This document shows positions 9,860 to 20,391 of a stretch of DNA of 64,000 nucleotides, in pieces (position 1 is the first letter of the stretch; each line of letters opens with the position of its first letter). The stretch spans positions 393,318,403 to 393,382,402 of the forward strand of contig NC_073302.1 of assembly GCF_027595985.1 (NCBI RefSeq). Direction: 5' to 3'. A model generated the notes under the pieces. The model did not search any database, had not been told where the DNA came from, and was given only the letters and a program-made list of their open reading frames with translations. Origin of the DNA: Sorex araneus (taxonomy: Eukaryota > Chordata > Mammalia > Eulipotyphla > Soricidae). Made by a program: the position numbers and the translations under genes.

Positions 9860-9888
9860 GGGGGGGAGGGGGTGGGACGGCGGGCGGG
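9860..9888 (+). promoter_or_regulatory. G-quadruplex-prone tract at the start of intron 1
   Basis: Runs of G7, G5, G3 and two later GGG runs with one- to six-base spacers lie 38 bases after the donor on the sense strand. This arrangement fits a stable G-quadruplex in DNA or nascent RNA. Confidence 0.6.
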
Positions 9889-10110
9889 TGATGGAGCGGG
9901 GGAGGTGCCTGTTTATTGCTCTCTGCGGTCGCCTCCTTCCTTGCTTGGTAGCAGGGATGAAGTTGGCAGCTCGGGGGAAGCTGGCCGGGCGAGGGTGTGT
10001 GGCTGGGCTATCTTGGGTGATGCTTTTCTCCTCGCACTCGTGTTTCTAGGGCTCTGAAGGACTTTGGAGGACCTGGGGTCGTCGGGGGCGGGGGCGAACC
10101 CCGCCGTGCA

Positions 10111-13100
10111 CAGCTCTTACAGAGTCGGATACTGCCACATCAGGGTTCCCGCTTCTAACCTTGGTCCCCGCACCTCCTCTTCTTTCTCCTCCCTTGGGGT
10201 CTCTACATTCCCTTCTTCCTGGCCCGCTGCACCCCGCACCCCGATAAGGCCCCGGAGGCTTGCTAAACCCATGTGTGGTGTCACTTAGCATCTTTCTGGA
10301 AAAAAATGTATATGAATTAGGAAGGGGGAAAAAAAAGAATGTTCTTGGGGGAGCGTAGGGTTGGTGATCTAGAAAATGAGAAAGACGGTGATTATGCTGC
10401 TCGGGGGGATGTATGTGCCCGTCACCTGGCTGAAGCACTGCTGCTGTGTATATTTTTATAGCTTGAAATTATTGTTGATTTATAGCCAAGAAGGAGAAAT
10501 TATGGGTGATGAGGTTTCCTCCTGCTTTTAGGGAAACTGTACTTACTGTGCCAAAAAATATCTATAGGGGTGTCATTGGTACTGGTATTGGGTGTTTATC
10601 TTTCCCTTTAATGTTCCAGAAAGTGCATCCTCTTAATGAAAATCAATGAGGGAAGGGAGCAACATTTTTGACCTACTTTGAGTGATTTTTGTTGGGGAGG
10701 ATTTGAGGCGTGAACACTGGTTTTAGGAAGATTGCTAGGAGTCAGAATGATGGGTCATTTTAATTTAGTTAAAAAAATAGATTAGCCAGTAGGCCCTTAG
10801 GGAAGAAAGCCCAGAACCTGTTCCTTTGTGTCTGATGCTGTAACTTTTGAATTTTACTCAGGCTTGAGTTAGAGTATCTGCATGCAGGCAGGGCACCACC
10901 TGTCACCCGAGGATTTTCATCTTCCTCTCTGACAGCAAAAGCCCCAGGACAGAAGAAAATGAAATAACCCAGTACAAAGGAAAAGTCTTTGAGTACGCAG
11001 CTCGGCTGACTCGACAAACAGCTGTGTTTAATTTCAGTCTATTAGTATAATCAGTACTTTCATCTGTGGTCTCCAATTTTACCTGTCACCTGGGGATCAT
11101 GCATCCTTTCAGGTTCCTACAGGAAGCTGCTTCTTGGACAGCCTCAGTTTTGAACAGTTCTGATGGGACAGTTTAAACCATGCCTTTTAGTTCAAAGCCC
11201 CAATAGAAAGAATATACATCATTTAAGAAATGGAAATATTAATATTCATGGCATTAATTATTAGTAATGGAAAAAGTGTGCTGGAAGGGAGTGACAGGCA
11301 GGGCCAGTGGGAATAGTGTGTTTTGGTCACTAATCCTTTAAATGACCCTATGTTCTGCGTAGGAATATCTAGCGAAAAGACAGGAAAAACTACATCCTAA
11401 GGCAGAAACTTTGAAAGTAGAGCAAGGATATGACAATGTTTAGGAAGACCATGTACAACAAATTCTAGCCCTTGTTGCCCTGGATTTAGAAATTGCATAT
11501 GGCTCCATCAACTGTGGTTTCAAGTTTGAATTTTCCCTCCAAAAATGAAGATAAAATATATAATAGAATGCCATGGGTGTGCTGCCTGTATCTTGTTGTA
11601 TCTGAAAAATATTGAAATACAAACTAAATTGTATTCTTCCTGAATACTGACAAATAGTTGGAAAGTGACTGGGAATCAGAGACCCCTTTGGAAATAGGAG
11701 AGTCAAATGGCCTCTCAGGGAAGAATCTGCTCCCTTTGTTTGGTCTTACTGAGTTAATTTACAGAAATTATCATTGTTCTAGCATTGTTTTTTTCAGAGG
11801 AAAGAGAGAAACCGGTTTCTTAGACTTTAGTAAGAGTATAGAGGTAGAGCTTCATGTGACATATAGTTATGGTTATGTGGGCCAAGATCTTGTGGACATA
11901 GAATTAATGTAGGAATAGAGTGTGACTCTCTTCCCACACTTGATTAACAGAAAAGCAGGTTAGTGCCATATAGGAGGGATACACTGTGTGGTGGGGAGGA
12001 GAGAGAGCAAAGGAGGAAGGGGGTCTGAGATTGGAAATCAAAGCCGACCCTTAGTAATGTGAAAAAAAGGTTTCAGTATGGACAAGGCTGCAGGTAATTC
12101 TAAACTTCATTTCCTGTATATAGTTTGAAGCTCACTCTCCTTTATTATTTATTTTTGTGTGTGTGAAATTAGTTGTGTTTCAGGTTACATAGACTTGTTT
12201 TCCTTCCCTGTTTTTAGAGGAAAGCATGAAAGGAAAAGCAAGAAGGAACATCAAAAATTGTTCTGCAAGTGATCTAGTTATGATTGCCGGAGTTCAGAAA
12301 AAGGCCTTTTAAAGAGACTTAGATTATGGGGGAAATTTTCACTTAGATTCTTACAGAGGATGGAACTCTGGGGTGAAACTTCTAAAATTCTCCTTTGCCG
12401 AAAGCTGTGGATGATGGAGTCAAAAAGGGGAGAAAAATGATTACTTTGGAATCAGCTGGTGATCAAATGAGCAGGATGGAAGCACGATTACAAACAGGAA
12501 GGCTATAGTTTGGGAGTCAGAAAAGTCAATGTGCCAGCAGATGAAGGACAAAAATAGGATGTGACTTCAATAAATGCTTTTTAAAGGGAAAAAAGTGTGT
12601 GGACTAGGCATCCAAGAAGACAGAGTTAATATTTCTGAGGCTGTCCTGTGGGAGTAAACTTACAAAGGTTGAATATGTTTCTTTTTCTTGGCATCTGTTT
12701 TTTGTGTATGAATTTACAATAATAAAAGCTGACCTACCTGTCTTTACCATGAGAATGAGATGAAATTGATACATTAAAGGGAAAAAATCTACGTAAATAA
12801 GAGAGTTGATTATTGTTAAATTAGCAGACCTAAATCCTATATTTCAGAAAGGTCTATAGTAAGTTTTCAGAGGTTGATAGAATAGGCTTCTACAAGAATT
12901 GAATGAAAATTTTGACTCATCGTAAATAAGGCTTAATGGGGCTGCCAGAGTGAAAAATATAAAGAGGCCAACAAATGATTCAGAGTTGCAGTAAGGTACT
13001 AGACAATAGAGAACATGAGACTAAAAGAACAAAACTAAGTGGATTGTGTGTGCATTATTTAAATTTGGGAAATTAAATCACAGAATAACTTGATTCTTGG

Positions 13101-15270
13101 TACACTGCTGTAAAAACCCTTCATAATAAAATCCTGGTCTCTCTGAATCTTCACTGACAGACATTTACTGAGCTTATATCCAGGCAAAATGTCAGAGGAT
13201 GTGGAGTTGCATATTAAAAAAATATAATTGGATATGGATGAGACAGATATGTAAACAAACACAGGTAATTAAGTGATCTGGTTCCATGAAATAAGAAAGG
13301 GGCAGTCAGACATAGTGGAAGGAGGATTAGAAAAGGCCCCAAAGAGAAAGTGAGATCTGAATGGTAAGTTAGAACTTTCTTAAGCAGCCAGTGGTCAACT
13401 ATGAGTGTGGTCTAGTTTGTGGAAAAGAGATTTTGATGATAAAGATTTATATGGCAGAATGGCAGAACTGAAAAACAGTATTTTGTTGTAAATGATTCTA
13501 ACTGAAGAACCCAGTGCTCTGTGGAGCTTATTGAGAAGTGAATATGAAAGACAGGTAGAAGCCCAAGCAACAGAACACATAGCTCTAAGTCATGCTGTTA
13601 ATTTTTCGGTTGGTGACCCTAAAGAATTTACAAATCAGAAGTTAGAAAGTGTGCTTTAGTTTGGCAGTAGTATGGAAACCACATTTGATTGGAGACCGAA
13701 AGTAGTGAGACATGCTAGTAACATCTCTAACAGTCCAGGTAAGGAATAATTGAATTTTAGGGCTAGGAATGAAGAGGGTATAAAGGATATACTGTGAGGA
13801 GACAGACACTAAATAGATATGTGGAGTGAGATTCCAGTGTGATTAGAACATGGTGCCTCTAACTTTGATAAGGAATGTGAAGGCAGTAAGGGACTTGGTT
13901 TTGAAGAGAAAGTCTCTTAGTACAGTTGTACTGTAAGCAGTTAGCTATCAGCCTATTTTTGCTCCTGGGCATGTTCTGGGCAGTGTGGAGATATGGGAAT
14001 CACTTGAATGAAAGACAATGGTTAAGATTCTATCTAAGAAAAGGCCATCCAAGGAAGGAGAACAAGTACGAAGAGAGAAAAGACTTGGGCTTTACCAACA
14101 TTAAAGGGACATAAAAGGAGAAGTCCACAACGCAGACACATAAGTTACAGTGAACATAAGATAAATGTGAAGGTTTGGAGTCTTTGGAGATGGGAAAGAA
14201 ATCTTTGAAGACGAGAGGGGAGAGTGTGGTATTTGCTTGCCTGAAGAGGTTGAAATGAAGACTAAAAAGAGACGATTGGGTTTGACAGGTTGCTGGTGTT
14301 CAATGCCAGAGTGATTCCTGCAGTGAGGGATGGATAGAACATTACCCGTGACATGAGGTAGTGGTGATAAAGTGGAATTAATTCTATAACCTGCCTGCAT
14401 TTAGTAAGAATTGGGTCTTCCAAGTGTATGTAAATCAGAGGCCTTGAAAATGTCATGTTTTCTGTTTTAGACTCTGATGGCAATGGTTGCTAGATAAACT
14501 TTGTGTGGGAAGTCTCTGAAGGGAATGGACTATGTGTGCCAGTGTCAGAGATTCTAAATTCACGCTGTTACTGAATGGAGGAGTTAGGACACTGCTTCTG
14601 TATCCAAGCTGTTAACATAATTACCTTGCCTGTTATGTTGTGGAGGTGAATTTTCCATTTCAATTTCTTCTGCTCGAAACCATTTCTCATGTTTTAGGCA
14701 AATATGAGCAAGTATTCACACCATCAATATTTACAATGTAAAACTGAGAGTTGACAAATGTATGAAGTGTCATTTTAGCACAAGGGATGGGAATAGCATA
14801 TCATAATATAGTTTTCCTATCAAACAGTGTCTTGGCTCTTACGATAGTTTTTATGATCATAAAACACCAGTCAGATTTTGGTGGTCTGTTCCTTCCCAGT
14901 TAAAAAAAAACAATAAAACAACATGGATAATTTTCATCCTGTTTTGCCTTTCTTAATGTTAAAGATATCAATATTTGCATATTTGTATTGTGTGCTCATA
15001 TACAAGATATTAGCAGCAAAATGATTAATAGAACTTCTGCCTGCTTCCCACATGGAAGTTTATACTATCATTGGTTCTGAATCAGAACAATAATACACAT
15101 TAATTGATAACAAGTACAGCATGCAGTGGGTGGTTCCATCCTCATAGTCTGAGGTGGGGACTCCCTAAGGGAAAGATGTAAAAACTGTGACTCAGTGGAT
15201 GAGTAGGAGTTTGTTGGAAGGAGGTGGAACATGGTGTTGATGGCCTTTCTCAGAGGAAACTTGATCTCCA
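10111..15270 (+). other. ELAPOR2: ELAPOR2 intron 1, repeat-poor 5' section
   Basis: About 5 kb without any recognisable SINE A, SINE B or young L1. A weak LINE-like patch at about 13150-13260 (CATTTACTGAGCTTATATCC) is the only repeat suspicion. No family-like coding exon is seen. Low insertion density next to a CpG promoter fits proximal regulatory sequence, but this is inference. Confidence 0.6.
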
Positions 15271-15272
15271 TC

Positions 15273-15493
15273 CAGTCTTCCCAAACTTTTTCCACTTGTG
15301 ATCCCATTTCAGCTGAGAAACGCACCAGACTGAGCATTGTCAGAAAGGCCCTGAGTTTATTATGTTTGATTTTGAGTTCATTTTTACTTGTTGCATGCTC
15401 ATCAACCTTTCATAGTTGCCAAATTTTGTGTGAACTCCACATTCAGTTATGGCATCCTCTGGGAGGTTATAACCCATGATTTAAGAAGCTAAG
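15273..15493 (-). mobile_element. hAT-type DNA transposon remnant
   Basis: Starts CAGTCTTCCCAAACTTTTTC with ACTTGTGATCCCATTTCAG following, and ends AACCCATGATTTAAGAAGCT. It reads as the reverse orientation of the family at 7122-7282. It abuts the next hAT element. Confidence 0.55.
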
Positions 15494-15501
15494 GTCTAGA
15501 T

Positions 15502-15739
15502 CAGAGGTTCCCAAACTAGTTTGCCTTAGCTTCTTAAACTGTGGGTCATGACTGTAGGGAAATAGGTAACTCAATGTAACTGCCCCCTTTAAAGAAAAAA
15601 TACCACCCAGTGCTTGCTGAAATCTACCTTTATAAGCAAACAAAAGACAGTGTCCCCTATTGCATCGGAGGCTACTGCTGCCCCTCCCACCATGCCAGTG
15701 TACCCCTAGGAGCATTAGTATCCACTATGGGAAACACTG
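15502..15739 (+). mobile_element. Non-autonomous hAT transposon with 8-bp TSD
   Basis: The ends are CAGAGGTTCCC and GGGAAACACTG, which are inverted repeats of one another with two mismatches. An exact 8-bp duplication GTCTAGAT lies at 15494-15501 and 15740-15747, the length expected of hAT insertion. At 238 bp with no transposase it is a MITE-type derivative. Confidence 0.88.
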
Positions 15740-17449
15740 GTCTAGATAAATTTCTCTGTTCTCAATAAAGATAAAGGATCTTTTCTCTGGCTCCATTACA
15801 GTCAGAGAAATCAACTCCATTACAGTCAGAAAAAACTCTGGGGGCCTTCCTTTGTTGGTCTACAACTAGCTATCCAAGCCCACCCTGGATTGATGGTGAA
15901 CTGTGCTGTTATAAAAGGGACCAACTGTGGATACACATATAGCCTGAATCCATCTGGTACCCAAAGATCCTAGCCCTCTGCCCAAGTCTGCATCTGACCA
16001 GAGGAAGGTACCATTTGCAAGTTCATATACCCAGCGTGGGTACCATTTGCTGTCACACAAATGTACCATAAGTTTTACCAATGACTTTGATCTATTTGCA
16101 CCCCCCCTCAGTACATTCACTGTGGGCAGAAATATTATTATCTTTGTCAGGAAATAGCATGAATTTTTTTTCTCGTAAGAGTACTTAGAAGAGTTGTCTC
16201 AGTAAGACATGGGTCTTCTGGAAGTATGACCACTACCTTGGAAACATAGTAGAGTGGAGGCTTCTACTTTCTTAGCTATCAAAAGGAATTTATCTTTGTG
16301 GCGCATTTAATCTTAATTGACATCTCTAATCTGTACCAACATAAGACTCTAAAGTAAAAAGTCAGCAGTCAGAATATTTGATTCGTTTTCAACTTAGTTT
16401 ATATCTATGGAATATAATATACTTTTCACAAAACCACTTTTTCAGGCTCTTTTCTCTAGGTTATTGTTGCTCCCGAGTGTAATCCTAGTACCAGCAGATC
16501 AGCATTATCAAGGAACTTATCAGAAATGCAAGTCTCTGAACCTCCAGTACACACTACAGAATCAAGATTCTTGTGAGGCCCAGTAGCTCTCAGAGGACTC
16601 CGACTCAGACTGAAGTCAGAATCGCTGCCTTGGATAGAGGACACTAGTCATTTAAAACCCAGAGATTGAGTTATTAAACCTAGCTTCATGCTTCTGCAGG
16701 GCATCATAGAAACTCCTAAAATAGTCACATCAAATGGATCATGAGATTTTTCCCTAACTGTGGAATGATGAGCACCAGCAAGAACTTCTTTGTTTTACTT
16801 TATTGTTTTTTGCGACCACAGCCAATGGTGCTTGGGCACTCTAGTCAGGGATCAAATGGTATTAAAAGTAACAAACAAAAGAAGCAAATTAGCGCCTTGC
16901 CACTGCTTTGTATGACTTTAACCAAATCAACTTCTTTGTCTTTCTTTGACTGAACATGGAAATCTCTCTCATGATAGTTAATATAAAAAGTTAACAATGA
17001 ATGCATTTGGGAATGCTTTGTAGATTTTAATGTAATACCCAGATATTAGTTATTATTTTTGAACAGTGTTTCTAAGTTCTAAGAGGAACATTCTAAATGA
17101 ATGAATTGAAATGTGAGAGGATAGAAGTGAGGGCAAAAAAAATTATTTACCAAAGTATTTGATAGGAATATTTACCCTACTAATGGAATTCTTATATTGT
17201 GAACATTTTAAGAAATACAAAAGAAATATTGTCACTAATTCTACTGCTTAGGAATATCTAACATTAATGTGTTAGTACATTTTTTACCTATTTTTTCAAC
17301 ATGCAAAGTGTGTCATATATGGAAGTTGTGTCTTTTCCTCTTGTTGAAAGCATTTGCCAATAGCATTAACACTTTCTGATAAGTATTTTTGTAATAGTAA
17401 TGAAAACACTGGACTTACTTGATAATGCTGTCACCACTGAAACCTTGAC
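15740..17449 (+). other. Intron 1, no exon seen
   Basis: Mostly single-copy. CTCCATTACAGTCAGA is duplicated in tandem at about 15789-15832. A short degraded SINE scrap lies near 16795-16860. Confidence 0.5.
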
Positions 17450-18475
17450 TTGGATTTAGTCACACCACGCACTCCTGGTTTTTCTCTTTCCCCACTGTCA
17501 CCCTTCTCAGTCTTTGCTTGTTTCTCCCCATTTCCCAGATTGCTTTACATTGTAGAAATCTAGCCCTTATTCCTTAACTCCCCTATTTTCTCAGTCATTC
17601 TTATATTCTTGGCGATGTTCTCCAGTCTCTTGGACTTTAAATACTATCTATATGTGGACTGTTCTCAAATTGACATCTCCTGTCATATCAGCTCTCCATA
17701 AACACAATTTTGACATCCCCATTAGAATAGGTACCTCAAGCCTGATGCCCAAAACCAAGCTCCTGACATTGGTGAAAATTTACTTCGTTACTTTAATGGC
17801 AACTTTTTCCTTCCACTTGCTTACGTCTAATGCCCTGGAGTCTCCACTGACTTTTCTTTCACATTCAGTTTATCAACAAACACTCTTGTGATTGCTTTAA
17901 AATTCCTTGGTCAGATCTCTTACCATTTTGCCTGTACCTTTGTGTGTGTCTTTCTGAGTTCTACTCCATTGTCACCCTCAATATATCCTTCCCTGGCTAC
18001 CTTTTAAGATACCACTATTACATGGTGTCTGAATTATTGCTGTAGCAACCCATCTGGGTTATTTTTTAGTTTGATCTCTACATAGTAGTAAAGAGATCTC
18101 ATTTCAGCATGTTGGAAACTCAATGCTTCTATTCAAAACTCATCCAAGTCTGCATTCAGATCTGCTGGTGGCCTTGGAGCCACTTGATCTGGCTTCCATT
18201 AGTCTAATAATGTCATTTCTTCATTTCTCCTTCACTTCCACCTCTGCTTTAGCTTTCTCTGTCTCCTGGCTCTTTCTAAAATACAGAATATATTGTAAGT
18301 ACTTTTTTCTTAGGGTCACTACTAAGACTCTTCCCTCCCTGCAGAACTCTGTTCTTTCAGGCATCTTCTTGGTGTTCTCCTTTGTGTCCTGTGTTCTTTA
18401 TGTTTCTACTATATTACCAGCCCCAGTAGTATCTTGCTTGCCAACCTTCTTAAAATTGTCACATTATCTTCTATA
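17450..18475 (-). repeat. Ancient LINE-like fragment (antisense)
   Basis: Pyrimidine-rich on this strand. Segments such as GGCTCTTTCTAAAATACAG and CCACTTGATCTGGCTTCC have the order of an old mammalian LINE 3' region read in reverse. I cannot name the subfamily with certainty. Confidence 0.45.
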
Positions 18476-18489
18476 GTCTTAGTACAGTC

Positions 18490-18840
18490 TTTTATTTTTG
18501 GCCATCATTCTTTTATTTTATAAAGTAGATCACAATATTTGATTATATTTAATATTTGAACACCAGTCCTACCACCATTATACCTTCCCACCACCATATT
18601 TCAGATGTTTCTATTCTGAACCCCAACCCCTGTCCCAAAGCAGAGCTGAAATAATTCATTTTGTATTGTTTGTTATGAAAAACCTCTGAAAATGCTACAA
18701 AAAAGTTTCTTTAGAGGAAAGAGTATAAAGATTGTTGTATTTCATCCAGGGGCCATTAAGCCCTTCTATAAGAGATCACTAATATGTTGTTAAAGGTTTA
18801 GCCTTGTGTGCTTATATATGAATAAAAAAATATATATTTA
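18490..18840 (-). repeat. L1 3' tail variant (antisense), interrupted by a SINE
   Basis: Contains an inverted L1 tail (ACCACCATTATACCTTCCC near 18575). It continues into CCATTAAGCCCTTCT and GATCACTAATATGTTGTTAA, a segment shared with about 35130-35175. The same repeat resumes after the SINE at about 19100 (ATTTCCCTCT). Confidence 0.55.
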
Positions 18841-18849
18841 TATATATAA

Positions 18850-19097
18850 GCACTGCACTGTAGCACTGTTGTCCCTTTGTTCATTGATTTGCTTGAGTGG
18901 GTACCAGTAACATTTTTATTGTGAGACTTGTTGTTACTGTTTTTGACATATGGAATACCCCATGGGTAGCTTGCTAGTGTCTGCCGTGCCGGCAGGATAC
19001 TCTTGGTAGCTTGCCGGACTCTCTGAGAGGGATGGAGGAATCGAATCCAGGTAGACCACATGCAAGGCAAATGCCTTACCTGCTGTGCTATCGATCC
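18850..19097 (-). repeat. SINE B
   Basis: Complete reverse copy. The tail repeats (GCACTGCACTGTAGCACTG) are at the left end and the head ends at TGTGCTATCGATCC. It splits the host repeat at 18660-19800. Confidence 0.93.
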
Positions 19098-19099
19098 TA

Positions 19100-19800
19100 T
19101 ATGTAAAAATATATAAAATATTTCCCTCTGAGATTGGTTGCCTTTTACTTTAAACCCAATCAAATGTGGTACGGTACTCTTGGAGTATGGGTGGTGTGAG
19201 GTATGAGTTGTTCAGGAATAGGTTCCTTCGTAGGTGAGGCTACATAGGTGAGGCCAGAGTGTGTGGAGAGCAGCTGTGAACATGTTGGTGGTTGAGTTCC
19301 GGAGGTTTTCAGCTGCTGGGGCTGGGTCCCAGGGAGAGGTCTCACCTGTCCCCCTCCGGGGCACTCCAGTGAAACAGCCTGGCGTGCGGTCACATGGCTA
19401 TGGCGAGTGTCGTGCTATGCTCCCTTCCAGGAGAGAAGGACATGTGATCTGGATGGTGGCCAATGATGAGATTATCTGGTGTCAGCCAGAGGTGGCTTAT
19501 GGGCGTGGCTGCTGGTTGCTGGAAGCAGAGGACACGGGTGGAGGATCCCTGTCCCAGTTCGTTGAACTCAGAATTCTCAGTCACAGAGATCGGTATACCT
19601 AGGTTTTCTGCAGATTCACTTTTGGGTGAGGCTCGGCCCGAGCATGTGGAGAGTGGCCATGAGCGTGGTGGTGGTTGAGTTCTGGAGGTTTTCATCTGCC
19701 GGGGCTGGGTCCTTTGTGGCAGGGAGAGTCTCACCTGTCCCCCCTCTGGGGCGCCCCTAGTGAAACAGCTTGATGTGGGTCTGTGGCCTGAGTTCTTTTA
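19100..19800. repeat. GC-rich repeat module with tandem units
   Basis: Two units about 376 bp apart (from 19249 and from 19625) share GTGGTTGAGTTC, GGAGGTTTTCA, CTGGGTCC, CTCACCTGTCCCCC and GTGAAACAGC. A diverged single unit recurs at 35369-35515. The module adjoins an L1-like tail in both places. No protein domain is visible in its open frames. Confidence 0.6.
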
Positions 19801-19829
19801 AGAATCCTTATACTTAATTTTTTTTATGT

Positions 19830-19980
19830 TCCCCTCCTCAAAAAATTATAAGTTCCATAAGTATTTATTGCCATAAGAGGCACTATTCTAAAAAAAACAC
19901 ACACGATATTCCACTAATGCTTTAAATAATTTCTGGCATATAGCAAGGGCTTAATAAGTGCGTATGAAATGAATTAATTT
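19830..19980 (+). repeat. MIR-like 3' segment
   Basis: TCTGGCATATAGCAAGGGC, then TTAATAAGTGCGTATGAAAT, resembles the conserved 3' end of MIR-class elements. Confidence 0.55.
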
Positions 19981-20206
19981 TAGGTACTTAGGTTGTTTTA
20001 AATATCATTTGTAATATAAAAATTCTGTAATAACACATTATATGAATTTCTGATAATTGAAGACAGATTACTTGTGGCAGAAATCTTGAGTCACAGGTAA
20101 TGAATAATAAACCAACATTGAAAATTGTATTTTGCTACTAATTTTATGTCAAAATGCAGCTCCTTAGTGTAATTACATTTTATTTCCTTTTGTAATTCAC
20201 ATTTTT

Positions 20207-20375
20207 TTTTTTGCATTTTGGGTCACACCTGGCGATGCACAGGGGTTACTCCTGGCTCTGCACTCAGGAATTACCCTGGCCGTGCTCAGGGGACCATATG
20301 GGATGCTGGGATTTGAACCCGGGTCGGCCGCGTGCAAGGCAAACGCCCTACCCGCTGTGCTATCTCTCCAGCCCC
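20207..20375 (-). repeat. SINE A, young copy with 16-bp TSD
   Basis: Close to consensus. The duplication TGTAATTCACATTTTT lies at 20191-20206 and 20376-20391. It is among the least mutated copies in the window. Confidence 0.96.
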
Positions 20376-20391
20376 TGTAATTCACATTTTT

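Larger units (their letters stand above)
8940..10110 (+). promoter_or_regulatory. ELAPOR2: CpG-island promoter of ELAPOR2
   Basis: This is the only long stretch in the window with dense CpG and high GC; the core is about 9240-9830. GC-box-like sites include CCCCGCCCC at 9430-9438 and GGGGCGGGC at 9537-9545. CCCT repeats run about 9475-9492. No TATA box is evident, as is usual for CpG-island promoters with dispersed start sites. The transcription start cannot be placed from sequence alone; the interval between about 9430 and 9630 is the likeliest. Confidence 0.85.
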
